This document shows positions 8,369 to 16,473 of a stretch of DNA of 64,000 nt, in pieces. A program made the translations under genes and the position numbers. The notes beneath the pieces are model-generated. The model was not told the origin of the DNA and made no database searches. It saw only the letters and a program-made list of their open reading frames with translations. The first letter of the stretch is position 1. Every line of letters starts with the position of its first letter. The stretch comes from Pseudomonas xantholysinigenes. Lineage in GTDB: Bacteria > Pseudomonadota > Gammaproteobacteria > Pseudomonadales > Pseudomonadaceae. The DNA is taken from the NCBI RefSeq assembly GCF_014268885.2, contig NZ_CP077095.1, positions 4,619,001 through 4,683,000 of the forward strand, written 5' to 3'.

Positions 8369-9793
8369 ATGATGATTCCAAGCCTTTTGCCCAGCAAACC
8401 CGGCAACTCCATCGCCCTGCGCCTGTCGGCGCTGTTCACCCTGGTGGCGCTGGCCGTGTTCGTGCTGATCGGCAGCGCCTTGTACCGCCAGGTCGACCGC
8501 AGCCTCGACCTGCTGCCCGAAGCCGAGCTGGACGCACGCTTCAGCGTGCTCGAATCCACCCTCAACCGCTACGGCACCGCCGAGCACTGGGCCAAGATCA
8601 ACAACAAGCTCAACCTGCTCAGCGAAGAAGACCGGCGCATTCGCTTCTGGGTAGTGAGCAGCGACCCGGCCTTCGAGTACGGTCATCCCACCGAGCAGGT
8701 GCGCGGCTTCGCCGAGGGCGCGCCGGGCATGCGCGACCTGCGCCTGAGCGACAGCCCCTACCCCTACAAGGTGCTGGTCAGCGAGCTGCCGGCGCTGGGC
8801 GAGCGCCCGCCGCTGCGCTTTCTGATCGGCATCGACACCGAAACCTTCTGGCAGGCCCAGCACAGCCTGCTGGTGGCCATCGTCGGCCTGGCGGTGCTGG
8901 GCGTGCTGCTGGCCTCGCTGCTCAGCTACTGGGTCGCGCGCATCGGTCTCAAGCCCTTGCAGGCCCTCTCGGACGAGGCCCAGACCCTGGCCCCGCCACG
9001 CCTGGACGGACGCCTGCAAACCCACGACCTGCCGCCGGAACTGGCGCAGTTCGCCGGTGCCTTCAACGCCGCCCTCGACCGGGTCAGCCAGGCCTACACG
9101 CAACTGGAGGCGTTCAATGCCGACGTCGCCCACGAACTGCGCTCGCCACTGACCAACCTGATCGGCCAGACCCAGGTCGCCCTGACCCGCGGACGTAGCG
9201 CCGAGCATTACTTCGAGGTGCTGCAATCGAACCTCGAGGAGCTGGAGCGCCTGCGCAGCATCATCAACGACATGCTGTTCCTGGCCAGCGCCGACCAGGG
9301 CAGCAAGGCCACCGCGCTGACCCAGGCGTCGCTGGCCGAGGAAGTGGCCACCACCCTGGACTACCTCGACTTTATCCTTGAGGACGCCCAGGTCAGTGTC
9401 CGGGTCAGCGGCGACGCCCAGGCCTGTATCGAAAAAGCCCAGTTGCGCCGGGCGCTGATCAACCTGCTGAACAACGCCGTGCAGCACACCGCGCCGCACC
9501 AGGTGATCGAGGTGCGCATCGATGCCGGTGAGCAGGAGGTGAACATCGCCGTCAGCAACCCCGGCCCGGCGATCGCCGACGAACACCTGGCGCTGCTGTT
9601 CGAGCGCTTCTACCGGGTCGATGCCGCCCGAAGCAACAGTGGCGGAGGTAACCACGGCTTGGGCCTGGCGATCGTCAAGGCCATCGCGCGGATGCATGGC
9701 GGCGATGTTTTCGTGCGCAGCCAGGCCGGTGCCAATACCTTCGGCATCAGCCTGCCGAACGCTCAACTACGCGGGTTTGCGGTAAAAATCTGA
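8369..9793 (+). CDS. membrane sensor histidine kinase (CusS/CopS-like)
   Basis: A 474-residue kinase: TM1 at about 20-42, a periplasmic sensor region (45-165), TM2 at about 168-190, then HAMP. The HisKA box FNADVAHELRSPLTNL carries the phospho-acceptor His. The HATPase domain has LINLLNNAVQH (N box) and NHGLGLAIVKAIARMHGG (G box). It should phosphorylate the adjacent OmpR-type regulator to control the RND operon. ATG 8369 and the next codon ATG 8372 are both possible starts; the ribosome site is weak. Confidence 0.92.
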   Translation: MMIPSLLPSKPGNSIALRLSALFTLVALAVFVLIGSALYRQVDRSLDLLPEAELDARFSVLESTLNRYGTAEHWAKINNKLNLLSEEDRRIRFWVVSSDPAFEYGHPTEQVRGFAEGAPGMRDLRLSDSPYPYKVLVSELPALGERPPLRFLIGIDTETFWQAQHSLLVAIVGLAVLGVLLASLLSYWVARIGLKPLQALSDEAQTLAPPRLDGRLQTHDLPPELAQFAGAFNAALDRVSQAYTQLEAFNADVAHELRSPLTNLIGQTQVALTRGRSAEHYFEVLQSNLEELERLRSIINDMLFLASADQGSKATALTQASLAEEVATTLDYLDFILEDAQVSVRVSGDAQACIEKAQLRRALINLLNNAVQHTAPHQVIEVRIDAGEQEVNIAVSNPGPAIADEHLALLFERFYRVDAARSNSGGGNHGLGLAIVKAIARMHGGDVFVRSQAGANTFGISLPNAQLRGFAVKI

Positions 9794-9923
9794 AACATTT
9801 ACCGGCCACCATTACCTTTTATGCAACAGTGCTTATCCAAACAGACGCTGTTTCCCGGGTATTTACAGGACTAACTTTAGCCCCGTCATCACTCGCACTT
9901 GCTTTGCAAGAAGGTTGCATCAA

Positions 9924-10148
9924 ATGTCCAACAGTATGGGTATTGCCAGCGTATTCGTCCTGTCTTCCCTGTTGTTGTCGCCCCTGGCCATGGCCGAAGA
10001 ATCCCCGGCCTTCGTCGCCCGTAACGCCGAACTTGCCGCCGTCCATCAAGAGGCGCGCGAAGCCTATGCCGCGAAGCAGGCCGACACGGTCAAAGACTCG
10101 CAGCAGACAGCTTCCAAGGTTTCCGCCAACAGCGATGCCGATAGCTGA
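9924..10148 (+). CDS. small periplasmic protein of unknown function
   Basis: A 74-residue protein with a clear signal peptide (IASVFVLSSLLLSPLAMA, cleavage AMA-EE). The mature part is short, Ala-rich and charged (VARNAELAAVHQEAREAYAAKQAD), probably helical. ATG 9924 is preceded by AGAAGG at 9909-9914, which decides the start. No family is recognised. It lies alone between the kinase gene and a strong terminator. Confidence 0.65.
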   Translation: MSNSMGIASVFVLSSLLLSPLAMAEESPAFVARNAELAAVHQEAREAYAAKQADTVKDSQQTASKVSANSDADS

Positions 10149-10223
10149 AGCACCACCGCCGATTTCGAAGTTTTCCCTTGGCTACACCATGGGCACCGCC
10201 TGTGACGATATGTTAGCCTTTCA

Positions 10224-10251
10224 AAGCCGCTGCCAATCAGCGGCTTTTTTT
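10224..10251 (+). terminator. Rho-independent terminator
   Basis: A perfect 9-bp stem AAGCCGCTG / CAGCGGCTT with a 5-nt loop (ccaat) is followed by a run of T. It lies 75 bp after the small periplasmic gene and ends that transcription unit before the porin gene. Confidence 0.88.
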
Positions 10252-10352
10252 ATGTGTCGAAAATATCAGCCAGGCTATTACGTCTCTCATTAGAAGCTCA
10301 CAGACACGACAATAAAAACTGCCCCATCGCTTGACCAAAGGAGTTTGTACCG

Positions 10353-11663
10353 GTGCTTTCCGCGTTTCGTTTCACCCCGTTGTTCGTTGCGTTGGCCGCA
10401 ACGATTCCCGTCGCCGCCCAGGCCGAAGAAGAGAAGGCCGAAGGTTTCATCGAAGGGTCTTCGCTCAACCTGCATTTTCGCAATGCGTACTTCAATCGCA
10501 ACGAGAAGAACCGCCAGGTAGAGGACAAACGTGAGTGGGGCCAGGGCGCCGTGGCGCGCTTCGAGTCCGGCTACACCCCAGGCACCATCGGCTTTGGCCT
10601 CGACGCCCACGCCATGATCGGCCTGAAGCTCGACGGTGGCTCCGGCCACGCCGGCACCTCGATCCTGCCGAGCGAGCCTGGCGACAAAGCCCGCCATGCC
10701 TTCTCCACCGCTGGCGGCGCGATCAAGATCAAGGGCTTCGACACCGAGTTCAAGGCCGGTGACCTGTTCCTCACCAACCCGGTGATCGCCGGTGGCGAGA
10801 CGCGCATGCTGCCGCAGACCTTCCGCGGCGTCGCGGTGACCAACAACAGCATCGACGGGCTGATGCTCGAAGGCGGCAAGGTCAGCTTCACCAAGCCGTA
10901 CAACCAGAGCGGCCACCGCCGCATCAACACCTACTACAGCAACCAGACGCCTGAGCAGGACAGCCAGAACCTGAGCTGGGCCGGCGCATCGTGGAGCGGC
11001 ACCGAGAACATCACCGCCAATGTCTACGCCGCCGAGCTGAAGGACATCTGGAACCAGTACTATGCCGACTTCGACTACACCTACGCGGTCAACGACCTGG
11101 TCAGCCTGAACCCAGGCGTGCACTTCTACCACACCCAGGACACCGGCCAGTCGAAGCTGGGCAGCATCGACAACAACACCTGGAGCGTGCACTTCACCGT
11201 GGCCGCCGGGTACCACAGCGTCACCGCCGCCTACCAGCGGGTCAACGGCAACACCCCGTTCGACTACATCAACCTGGGCGACAGCATCTTCCTCGACAAC
11301 TCGCGCATGTACTCGGACTTCAACGCGCCGAACGAACGCTCGTGGAAACTGCAGTACGACTACGACTTCGCCGGCCTTGGCGTGCCAGGCCTGACCTCGT
11401 CGCTGTCGTACTCGCGCGGCAAGGCCGACCTGACCAAGGCCAGCCAGAACACCGAGTTCTATGACTTCTACAATCCCGACGGCAAGAACGGCCGGCACTG
11501 GGAACGTGACTTCGACCTGAAGTACGTGTTCCAGGAAGGCCAGCTCAAGGACCTGTCGGTGCTGCTGCGCTATGCCACGCACCGGGCCAACGCGGCGTAT
11601 GCCAGTGAGCAGGACAACGACGAATTCCGCGTGATCGTGGATTACCCGCTGAACGTGTTCTAA
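10353..11663 (+). CDS. OprD-family outer-membrane porin
   Basis: A 436-residue protein with a GTG start and signal peptide ([14 protein letters not shown]). The body is the OprD pattern: [20 protein letters not shown] at the mature N terminus, [28 protein letters not shown], and amphipathic strands ending in a terminal Phe (DYPLNVF), as needed for BAM-dependent assembly. OprD-family porins take up small substrates such as amino acids, peptides or aromatic acids; the neighbours give no clue to which. An 18-strand barrel is expected from the family. Confidence 0.92.
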   Translation: MLSAFRFTPLFVALAATIPVAAQAEEEKAEGFIEGSSLNLHFRNAYFNRNEKNRQVEDKREWGQGAVARFESGYTPGTIGFGLDAHAMIGLKLDGGSGHAGTSILPSEPGDKARHAFSTAGGAIKIKGFDTEFKAGDLFLTNPVIAGGETRMLPQTFRGVAVTNNSIDGLMLEGGKVSFTKPYNQSGHRRINTYYSNQTPEQDSQNLSWAGASWSGTENITANVYAAELKDIWNQYYADFDYTYAVNDLVSLNPGVHFYHTQDTGQSKLGSIDNNTWSVHFTVAAGYHSVTAAYQRVNGNTPFDYINLGDSIFLDNSRMYSDFNAPNERSWKLQYDYDFAGLGVPGLTSSLSYSRGKADLTKASQNTEFYDFYNPDGKNGRHWERDFDLKYVFQEGQLKDLSVLLRYATHRANAAYASEQDNDEFRVIVDYPLNVF

Positions 11664-11670
11664 CGCGGCC

Positions 11671-11795
11671 CCTGTGGGAGTAGGAGCGGCCTTGTGTCGC
11701 GAAAGGGCCGCAACGCGGCCCCAGCTTCCAAAGTGATGCACAGAATGCTGGGGCTGCTTCGCAGCCCTTTCGCGACGCAAGGCCGCTCCTACACC
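11671..11795. repeat. REP-type palindrome pair, class B (GGAGCGGCCTTG type)
   Basis: Inverted arms GTAGGAGCGGCCTTGTGTCGCG and its complement (CGCGACGCAAGGCCGCTCCTAC) enclose AAAGGGCCGCAACGCGGCCC and a variable middle. This second palindrome class also occurs at 16328-16446 and 33466-33579. The left end here is a hybrid, because CCTGTGGGAG of class A is fused to TAGGAGCGGCC. It lies between the porin and the convergent DUF3077-like gene. Confidence 0.8.
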
Positions 11796-11808
11796 AGCGC
11801 TCCCTGCT

Positions 11809-12060
11809 TCAACAGTTTCTGTTCAAGCCGATCTCCAGGTCATTGATCAGCGCCTTGGCCATGGCGCTGAGCATCCGCGCCGCACTCCCCGCTTTAAGGT
11901 CCCCTTCCATTTCCGCCTCGGTGGTCAGGTGCAGGATGCAGTCCTGCAACACCGACAGCTCATCGAATGCCCGGCTCAAGGGCACACCCGGCAGCACGCG
12001 ATAACACTCCAGGAACGTCTCGTCGCCCGCGGTGACGGGCATATCGGGCTGCTCGCTCAT
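11809..12060 (-). CDS. DUF3077-like small protein
   Basis: An 83-residue helical cytosolic protein. The pattern FLECYRVLPGVPLSRAFDELSVLQDCILHLTTEAE matches my memory of the Pseudomonas-specific DUF3077 family, which has no known function. It overlaps the stop of the preceding small gene by ATGA, so the two form an operon. Many pseudomonads carry several such pairs. Confidence 0.65.
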   Translation of the reverse strand: MSEQPDMPVTAGDETFLECYRVLPGVPLSRAFDELSVLQDCILHLTTEAEMEGDLKAGSAARMLSAMAKALINDLEIGLNRNC

Positions 12061-12296
12061 GGCTGCACCTCCAGCGACCTGGCGTGGGCCATCAGGCAGC
12101 TCAGCAGCCGGCTGAGGATGGAAATGTTATCCACCAGGATCTCGGGACGCTCATCCACGGGAAAGGCCATGTAGACGTCGCAGGTGCGGGTCATCATGGT
12201 CATCAGGACAGCGGCATGCTCCCAGACTTCGGCCAGCGGCAGGTGGTCGATGATGGAGATGTAGGGGATGGGGGGATCAGGTACCAGCTTTTTCAT
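12057..12296 (-). CDS. small DUF6124-like protein
   Basis: A 79-residue protein beginning MKKLVPDPPIPY, an opening typical of a group of short Pseudomonas proteins (DUF6124/DUF3077 neighbourhood). The rest is helical with no catalytic motif. ATG 12296 is preferred over the in-frame TTG 12302. It is the first gene of a two-gene operon with the DUF3077-like gene and lies directly downstream of a structured, C4-like RNA element. Confidence 0.6.
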   Translation of the reverse strand: MKKLVPDPPIPYISIIDHLPLAEVWEHAAVLMTMMTRTCDVYMAFPVDERPEILVDNISILSRLLSCLMAHARSLEVQP

Positions 12297-12357
12297 AAGC
12301 AATTTCCAATGTCGTTAAAGGAAACCGCCAGCACATCCTTTCTCACCAGATAAGGGT

Positions 12358-12433
12358 GGCAGCCGTACACGGGGTGAGAAAACCGAGGACATTGGAACCC
12401 GGCCAGACCGAGGTCTGCCCATGCACGGCTGCC
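12358..12433 (-). ncRNA. C4-antisense-RNA-like structured element
   Basis: On the minus strand this segment folds into a three-way structure. An outer stem GGCAGCCGT (12358-12366) pairs with ACGGCTGCC (12425-12433). One inner hairpin is CAGAC-CTCG-GTCTG (12404-12417 region). A second is CCGGG...CTCGG with one G-U pair (12386-12402 region). The outline and phrases such as GTACGGCTGCCACCC agree with what I recall of the Rfam C4 antisense RNA family (phage P1 c4 relatives, also common in pseudomonads). Additional inverted repeats extend the fold: CCAATGTC 12306-12313 with GACATTGG 12388-12395, and TTTCTCACC 12339-12347 with GGTGAGAAA 12373-12381. It ends about 60 bp before the small-gene operon. 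A covariance-model search would settle it. Confidence 0.55.
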
Positions 12434-12675
12434 GTAACAGAATGCGGAACCAACATCGTTCGGGTTTCTCACGCCCGGTCACCAAATTTGGCGACCCGAC
12501 GACGTTAGCCCTGATGCATTTCCCGGCCTATCCAGACCCTTCCGGCAAGCGCGTAGGATAGGTCCCAAGCACAGCCCAACTGAAGCAGTTGGTTTCAGAT
12601 TCGGAAATGTCGTACGACAAATCACACAAAAAGCTCAAAACACTCCATCTCGAAAAATTTCGGGCGAATGCTCTG
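12434..12675. other. intergenic region between RHS orphan and C4-like element
   Basis: No gene is supported here. The segment holds a perfect 10-bp palindrome CCAAATTTGG at 12482-12491 within GTCACCAAATTTGGCGAC, and a second copy of the phrase TTTCTCAC (12464-12471, first at 12339). Base composition becomes visibly richer in A/T from about 12590 towards the RHS gene. No immunity-protein gene for the RHS tail was found. Confidence 0.5.
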
Positions 12676-13485
12676 CTACAGGGCAGTTCGAATCATGCCC
12701 ATGGCTTCATCATAGGAAGGCCGGTCGGCGTAACCCGGTGGCGGGTCAATAGTCTCCGCGACATTTCGATGAGGCGGGTCCATTGAGCTTTGATCACCCG
12801 CAGTCCCCCAGTCGGGCAGCGGTAAACCGCGCTGTACAAACTCAACAGCGTAGTCGAATCGAGCCTTTTCAAGCTTGTCGAAACTCTTGGCGATCTTGTT
12901 TTTGTTTCGCTCGAATCGCCGCCATGAATTCGATGTATCCATAGATAGGTGGTGATCTGGATGATCATCTACGTGCTTGGCGAACTTTTTGGCTTTCTCA
13001 ATCCTACTCGTCAGCTTGCCAATGTGGCGTTTAGCATCCTTGCTCAAGGTTGGGTAGTTTTTCCAATCAGGATGGTACTGAAGCGGATTCTTGAGTAGTG
13101 CATCTTTATGCAGTTGGTCCCTTAGGTTACGCGACTGCCCAGAATCATCCCGATAGTTCACAGGGTCACCGGCACAGTACGCATAGGCATTGGTCCCACC
13201 CGCATCAAACGGGCTCAGACTATCCGCTGAGATAAAACGCATGAGCTGAGGGTTATAGATACGGTGCCCCCGCCCCAAAAAATAAGAATCGAAAAGTGGT
13301 GTACGTGGGTATCCATCGAAACCGAGCAACGCCCCCATGCTGTTGCCAACCGCTTCAAATCCATAGCATGTATAGACAAACGCCGGGCGCCCCGCCTCTA
13401 AAACGTGTTGCTGAATAGAATGCTGGCGGTCGGTTGCAAGCAACGCAATCGTCTGATTAGCTTTGGCTAGAAGAGTCACGGACAT
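12676..13485 (-). CDS. orphan RHS repeat-associated core protein with variable C-terminal domain
   Basis: A 269-residue protein. After a short lead (SVTLLAKANQTIALLATDRQHSI) comes the RHS core: LLGFDGYPRTPLFDSYFLGR, then GHRIYNPQLMRFISADSLSPF and NAYAYCAGDPVNYRDDSGQ, ending at about residue 125. The remaining ~145 residues differ in style: Lys/His-rich (LSKDAKRHIGKLTSRIEKAK, HVDDHPDHHLSMDT), ending in a Pro-rich DPPPGYADRPSYDEAMGM. In full RHS toxins the part after this core is the toxin; these short Pseudomonas orphans keep only the last core repeat plus a tail. The tail matches no toxin family I know. ATG 13485 fits the usual start of such orphans; the frame stays open upstream to 13740. 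More A/T-rich than its neighbours, suggesting transfer. Confidence 0.8.
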   Translation of the reverse strand: MSVTLLAKANQTIALLATDRQHSIQQHVLEAGRPAFVYTCYGFEAVGNSMGALLGFDGYPRTPLFDSYFLGRGHRIYNPQLMRFISADSLSPFDAGGTNAYAYCAGDPVNYRDDSGQSRNLRDQLHKDALLKNPLQYHPDWKNYPTLSKDAKRHIGKLTSRIEKAKKFAKHVDDHPDHHLSMDTSNSWRRFERNKNKIAKSFDKLEKARFDYAVEFVQRGLPLPDWGTAGDQSSMDPPHRNVAETIDPPPGYADRPSYDEAMGMIRTAL

Positions 13486-13768
13486 GCACCATTGAACAGA
13501 GGTCGTTGGACTCTGCTCGCCAAACTTGCCGCTGACAACTGATAGAAATACCAGGCCATTGGGGCCGAGTACCCCTACGTATCCAAACCTGCACGTTGCG
13601 CTACGCAATCTCGCGGTTGGCGCAGGCCCGCTTGTAACTGCTCCGACTGAATCATTTCCGTCGAGCGGAACACCTTTGATCTTGTCCGACAATCCCTGCT
13701 TGCCTAGAATATCGCCGCCGCTTTCCGGCCCACTCCCCATGGATCCCGGGGCTTATGCAGTTGCGAGC

Positions 13769-15271
13769 ATGACGTTGCCCACCCGATCACCCCGATCCGC
13801 CCTGTACAAGTCACACCCCGAGCTGGTCCTCAACCTGGGCAGCTGCCTTGCCGTGCTCGCCATCGTGGCCATCGTCAGCTACCTGCTGGTTCGCGAACGC
13901 GACAGCGTCGAACAATCGGCCATACGCTCGTCGAGCAATATCGTGCAACTGATCGAAAGCGACATCCTGCGCAACGTCGAACTCTACGACCAGTCGCTCA
14001 AGGGCCTGATCTGGGCCGTGCAGCACCCCGAGCTGCTCAACGTGCCGCCCATGCTGCGCCAGCAGATCCTTTTCAACCAGGCCTTCTCCGCACCCGTACG
14101 CGGCGACATCCTCTGGCTCGACGCCAAGGGCGACGTACTGGGCGATTCCACCAGCGTCGTGCCGCGCCAGGCCAATTTCGCCGACACCACCCCCTTCCAG
14201 GCCCACCGCGATCACCCCGGCCTGGGCCTGTTGATCAGCCCACCGTTCAAGGCGCGGCTGGGCAACCTGGACTGGTGCATCAGTTTCAGCCGGCGCATCT
14301 CCGGGCCCAACGGCGAGTTCCAGGGCCTGGCCGCCGGAGCCCTGCGCCTGTCCTACTTCAACGCGTTGTTCCAGCGCCTGGACATCGGCGTGGACAGCAG
14401 CATCAACCTGCTCAACAGCGACGGCCAACTGCTGGCGCGCCAACCGACCCGAGCGCAGGATCCGTTGATCGGCAGCAGCTTCAGCGAGCGTCCCAACTTC
14501 AAGCGCATCCTCGGCGAGCGCAGCGGCAGCTTCACCGCCCGCTCGACAGCCTACGAAGGCCAGCGCCTCTACACCTTCGCCCGGGTCGCCGACCTGCCGC
14601 TGATCGTGCTGGTGGCGCACTCGGCCGACGAAGTGTTCCAGTCATGGCGACGCACCGCGATCGTGGTCAGCGCCGCCACCGGCGTGCTGTGCATCGGCAT
14701 CCTTTGGCTGACCCTGCTGCTGGGCCGCGAACTGCGCCGTCGCCACGACGCCGAGCAGGGCCTGGCGGCGCTGGCCGCCACCGACAGCCTCACCGGCCTT
14801 GCCAACCGCCGCCGACTCGACCAGGTGCTGCGCCAGGAATGGGCTCGCGCCCAGCGCAACCGTAAGCCGCTGGCCGTGCTGATGGTGGATGTGGACCATT
14901 TCAAGGCGTTCAACCAGCGCCATGGCCACGCCGGCGGCGACCATGTGCTGCGCGAGGTGGCCACCACCCTGGAGCTGTGCATCCGCCGGCCGGCCGACCT
15001 AGCGGCACGCTATGGTGGCGAGGAGTTCCAAGTGGTGCTGCCGGAGACCGAACTGGCCGGCGCGCTGCTGCTGGCCGAGCGCGTTCGCGCCAGTGTCGAG
15101 GCGATGCCGCCGTTCGGTGATGATGAGCGTTCGGTGACCGTGAGCGTGGGGATTGGCCTGCATATACCGGGTAGCGCGCAGGACCTGGCGGGATTGCTGG
15201 GGGATGCCGACGAGGCACTGTACCGGGCCAAGGCCAATGGCCGCAATCGGGTGGAAGGGCCGCAGGTTTGA
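13769..15271 (+). CDS. membrane diguanylate cyclase with periplasmic Cache-like sensor
   Basis: About 500 residues. TM1 (GSCLAVLAIVAIVSYLLV, about 27-44), a periplasmic domain of ~260 residues with a dCache-like pattern (VDSSINLLNSDGQLLARQP), TM2 (IVVSAATGVLCIGILWLTLLLG), then a GGDEF domain. The active site is RYGGEEF, a functional variant of GGDEF. RPAD five residues before it is the product-binding inhibitory I-site. DLTGLANRR-type signature is present as DSLTGLANRRRLD. It makes c-di-GMP from GTP. Start is uncertain: ATG 13769 or ATG 13739, neither with a good ribosome site. Confidence 0.9.
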   Translation: MTLPTRSPRSALYKSHPELVLNLGSCLAVLAIVAIVSYLLVRERDSVEQSAIRSSSNIVQLIESDILRNVELYDQSLKGLIWAVQHPELLNVPPMLRQQILFNQAFSAPVRGDILWLDAKGDVLGDSTSVVPRQANFADTTPFQAHRDHPGLGLLISPPFKARLGNLDWCISFSRRISGPNGEFQGLAAGALRLSYFNALFQRLDIGVDSSINLLNSDGQLLARQPTRAQDPLIGSSFSERPNFKRILGERSGSFTARSTAYEGQRLYTFARVADLPLIVLVAHSADEVFQSWRRTAIVVSAATGVLCIGILWLTLLLGRELRRRHDAEQGLAALAATDSLTGLANRRRLDQVLRQEWARAQRNRKPLAVLMVDVDHFKAFNQRHGHAGGDHVLREVATTLELCIRRPADLAARYGGEEFQVVLPETELAGALLLAERVRASVEAMPPFGDDERSVTVSVGIGLHIPGSAQDLAGLLGDADEALYRAKANGRNRVEGPQV

Positions 15272-15305
15272 GCGATTGGGGCCGGCAAGCCGGCTTATGT
15301 AGCAA

Positions 15306-15377
15306 CCTGTGGGAGCGGGTTCAGCGGTGCTTGGCACCGGCTGCGCCGGTGTTCGCGGCTAAAGCCGCTCCTACAGG
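15306..15377. repeat. REP-type palindrome, class A with a divergent right arm
   Basis: Left arm CCTGTGGGAGCGGGTTCAGCGG; the right arm TTCGCGGCTAAAGCCGCTCCTACAGG belongs to a third flavour (GCGGCTAAAGCCGC). The central GGCACCGGCTGCGCCGGTG is as in the other copies. Located between two convergent genes. Confidence 0.75.
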
Positions 15378-15415
15378 AATCGCGTCAGGCTGAGAACACC
15401 CAGCACCCTGCAATC

Positions 15416-15892
15416 TTACGAGCGCGCGCGGGCCGCGTTACGCAGCGCCTTCACCTGGTCATGATTGCGCTGCACGCCTTGCAGTTGCTTCTCCACCAGC
15501 GCGTAGGAAGAATCATTGGCCGTACGGCCCAGCTTGACCAGCTTCTCACGCCCATCCTTGTAGGCCTTGAGCGCGTGGTCCTCACCGCGCTCCACCTCGT
15601 TGAGCACGGCCTCTTCATCCTTGCCGGTCACCATCGACTTGAGGTTGACCCAGCCACGGTGCAGGTCGCCGCTGATGCTGGTACTGGTTTCCGGATCGCC
15701 ACCCAGGCGCCGCACTTCGCCCTGCAACTCGGCCGCGGCGCTGGCACATTCCCCGGCGCGCTGTACGAAGAACGCCTTCAGTTGGGGGTTCTTCACATCA
15801 TCCGCAGACGCCTTGAAACCCTTCTCACCATCCTTGCTGTACTCGATCAGGTCGTTGAGTACGTCGATCGTGTCTTTGTTGGGATTGCTCAT
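15416..15892 (-). CDS. PA2169-type four-helix-bundle protein (DUF2383)
   Basis: A 158-residue cytosolic protein. MSNPNKDTIDVLNDLIEYSKDG, RRLGGDPETSTSISGDLHRGW and KSMVTGKDEEAVLNEVERGED are typical of the PA2169/DUF2383 family, ferritin-like four-helix bundles. Their role is not established; stress or stationary-phase expression is often reported. ATG 15892 is confirmed by AAGGAG eight bases upstream; the longer open frame to 15943 has no such support. Confidence 0.85.
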   Translation of the reverse strand: MSNPNKDTIDVLNDLIEYSKDGEKGFKASADDVKNPQLKAFFVQRAGECASAAAELQGEVRRLGGDPETSTSISGDLHRGWVNLKSMVTGKDEEAVLNEVERGEDHALKAYKDGREKLVKLGRTANDSSYALVEKQLQGVQRNHDQVKALRNAARARS

Positions 15893-16095
15893 GGCTACAA
15901 CTCCTTGGCAGGTGATAGACACCTTTACCGGAGCAGGCTTCATGCCAAGCCATATAAAGAAAAAATATCCTTAAAAATCAGTTACATATAAAAAACAAAA
16001 CACAGCCGAGAAACGGTGTTCTGCATGATTGTCGCTTGGGTCGTCGTGCAGTTTGCAGTATGGTCCGTGCTTCACCTGCCACAGGCCGATGCCCG

Positions 16096-16317
16096 ATGAA
16101 ACCCGAATCCCTGCAACTGCTGGTCATCCGCACCATGCCCTTCGGCAAGTACCAGGGGCGGATCATCGCCGACCTGCCCGGCGATTACCTGGCATGGTTC
16201 GCGCGCAAGGGCTTTCCGCCCGGGGAGCTGGGCGGGTTGTTGGCGTTGATGCATGAGATTGACCACAACGGGTTGGGTGATCTGTTGAAGCCGTTACGGG
16301 GCAAGACGCGGGGCTGA
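16096..16317 (+). CDS. DUF3820 family protein
   Basis: A 73-residue protein. The pattern TMPFGKYQGRIIADLPGDYLAWFARKGFPPGELG is the whole DUF3820 domain, found as a stand-alone protein in gamma-proteobacteria (annotated in P. aeruginosa as a putative quorum-sensing-regulated virulence factor). Biochemical role unknown. ATG 16096 gives the normal family length; upstream in-frame starts would add an unrelated extension. Confidence 0.82.
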   Translation: MKPESLQLLVIRTMPFGKYQGRIIADLPGDYLAWFARKGFPPGELGGLLALMHEIDHNGLGDLLKPLRGKTRG

Positions 16318-16327
16318 CCGCACCCTC

Positions 16328-16446
16328 TGTAGGAGCGGCCTTGTGTCGCGATCGGGCCGCAAAGCGGCCCCTGGATTTCAGCGTTCATGCAACAATCGCC
16401 GGGGCCGCTTCGCGCCCCTTTCGCGACACAAGGCCGCTCCTACAGG
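16328..16446. repeat. REP-type palindrome pair, class B
   Basis: Inverted arms CTGTAGGAGCGGCCTTGTGT and ACACAAGGCCGCTCCTACAG; inside, GGGCCGCAAAGCGGCCCC and GGGGCCGCTTCGCGCCCC are each short hairpins. It sits between the DUF3820 gene and the end of the convergent fructose PTS operon, where it may act as a transcript barrier. Confidence 0.82.
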
Positions 16447-16473
16447 GACAGCACAGGGCCTGGGTAGGCGTAC

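Noticed and set aside
12303..12500. prophage remnant suggested by the C4-like RNA
   Set aside because: No integrase, structural or lysis genes and no attachment repeats were found around it.
13486..13740. in-frame upstream extension of the RHS orphan (85 codons)
   Set aside because: No homology to RHS repeats or signal peptide is visible and it would overlap the possible 13739 start of the cyclase; the ATG at 13485 matches the usual start of such orphans. It could still be a decayed remnant.
13526..13768. upstream extension of the diguanylate cyclase
   Set aside because: Pro/Ser-rich, non-coding style; the membrane segment and family start fit ATG 13769 or 13739.
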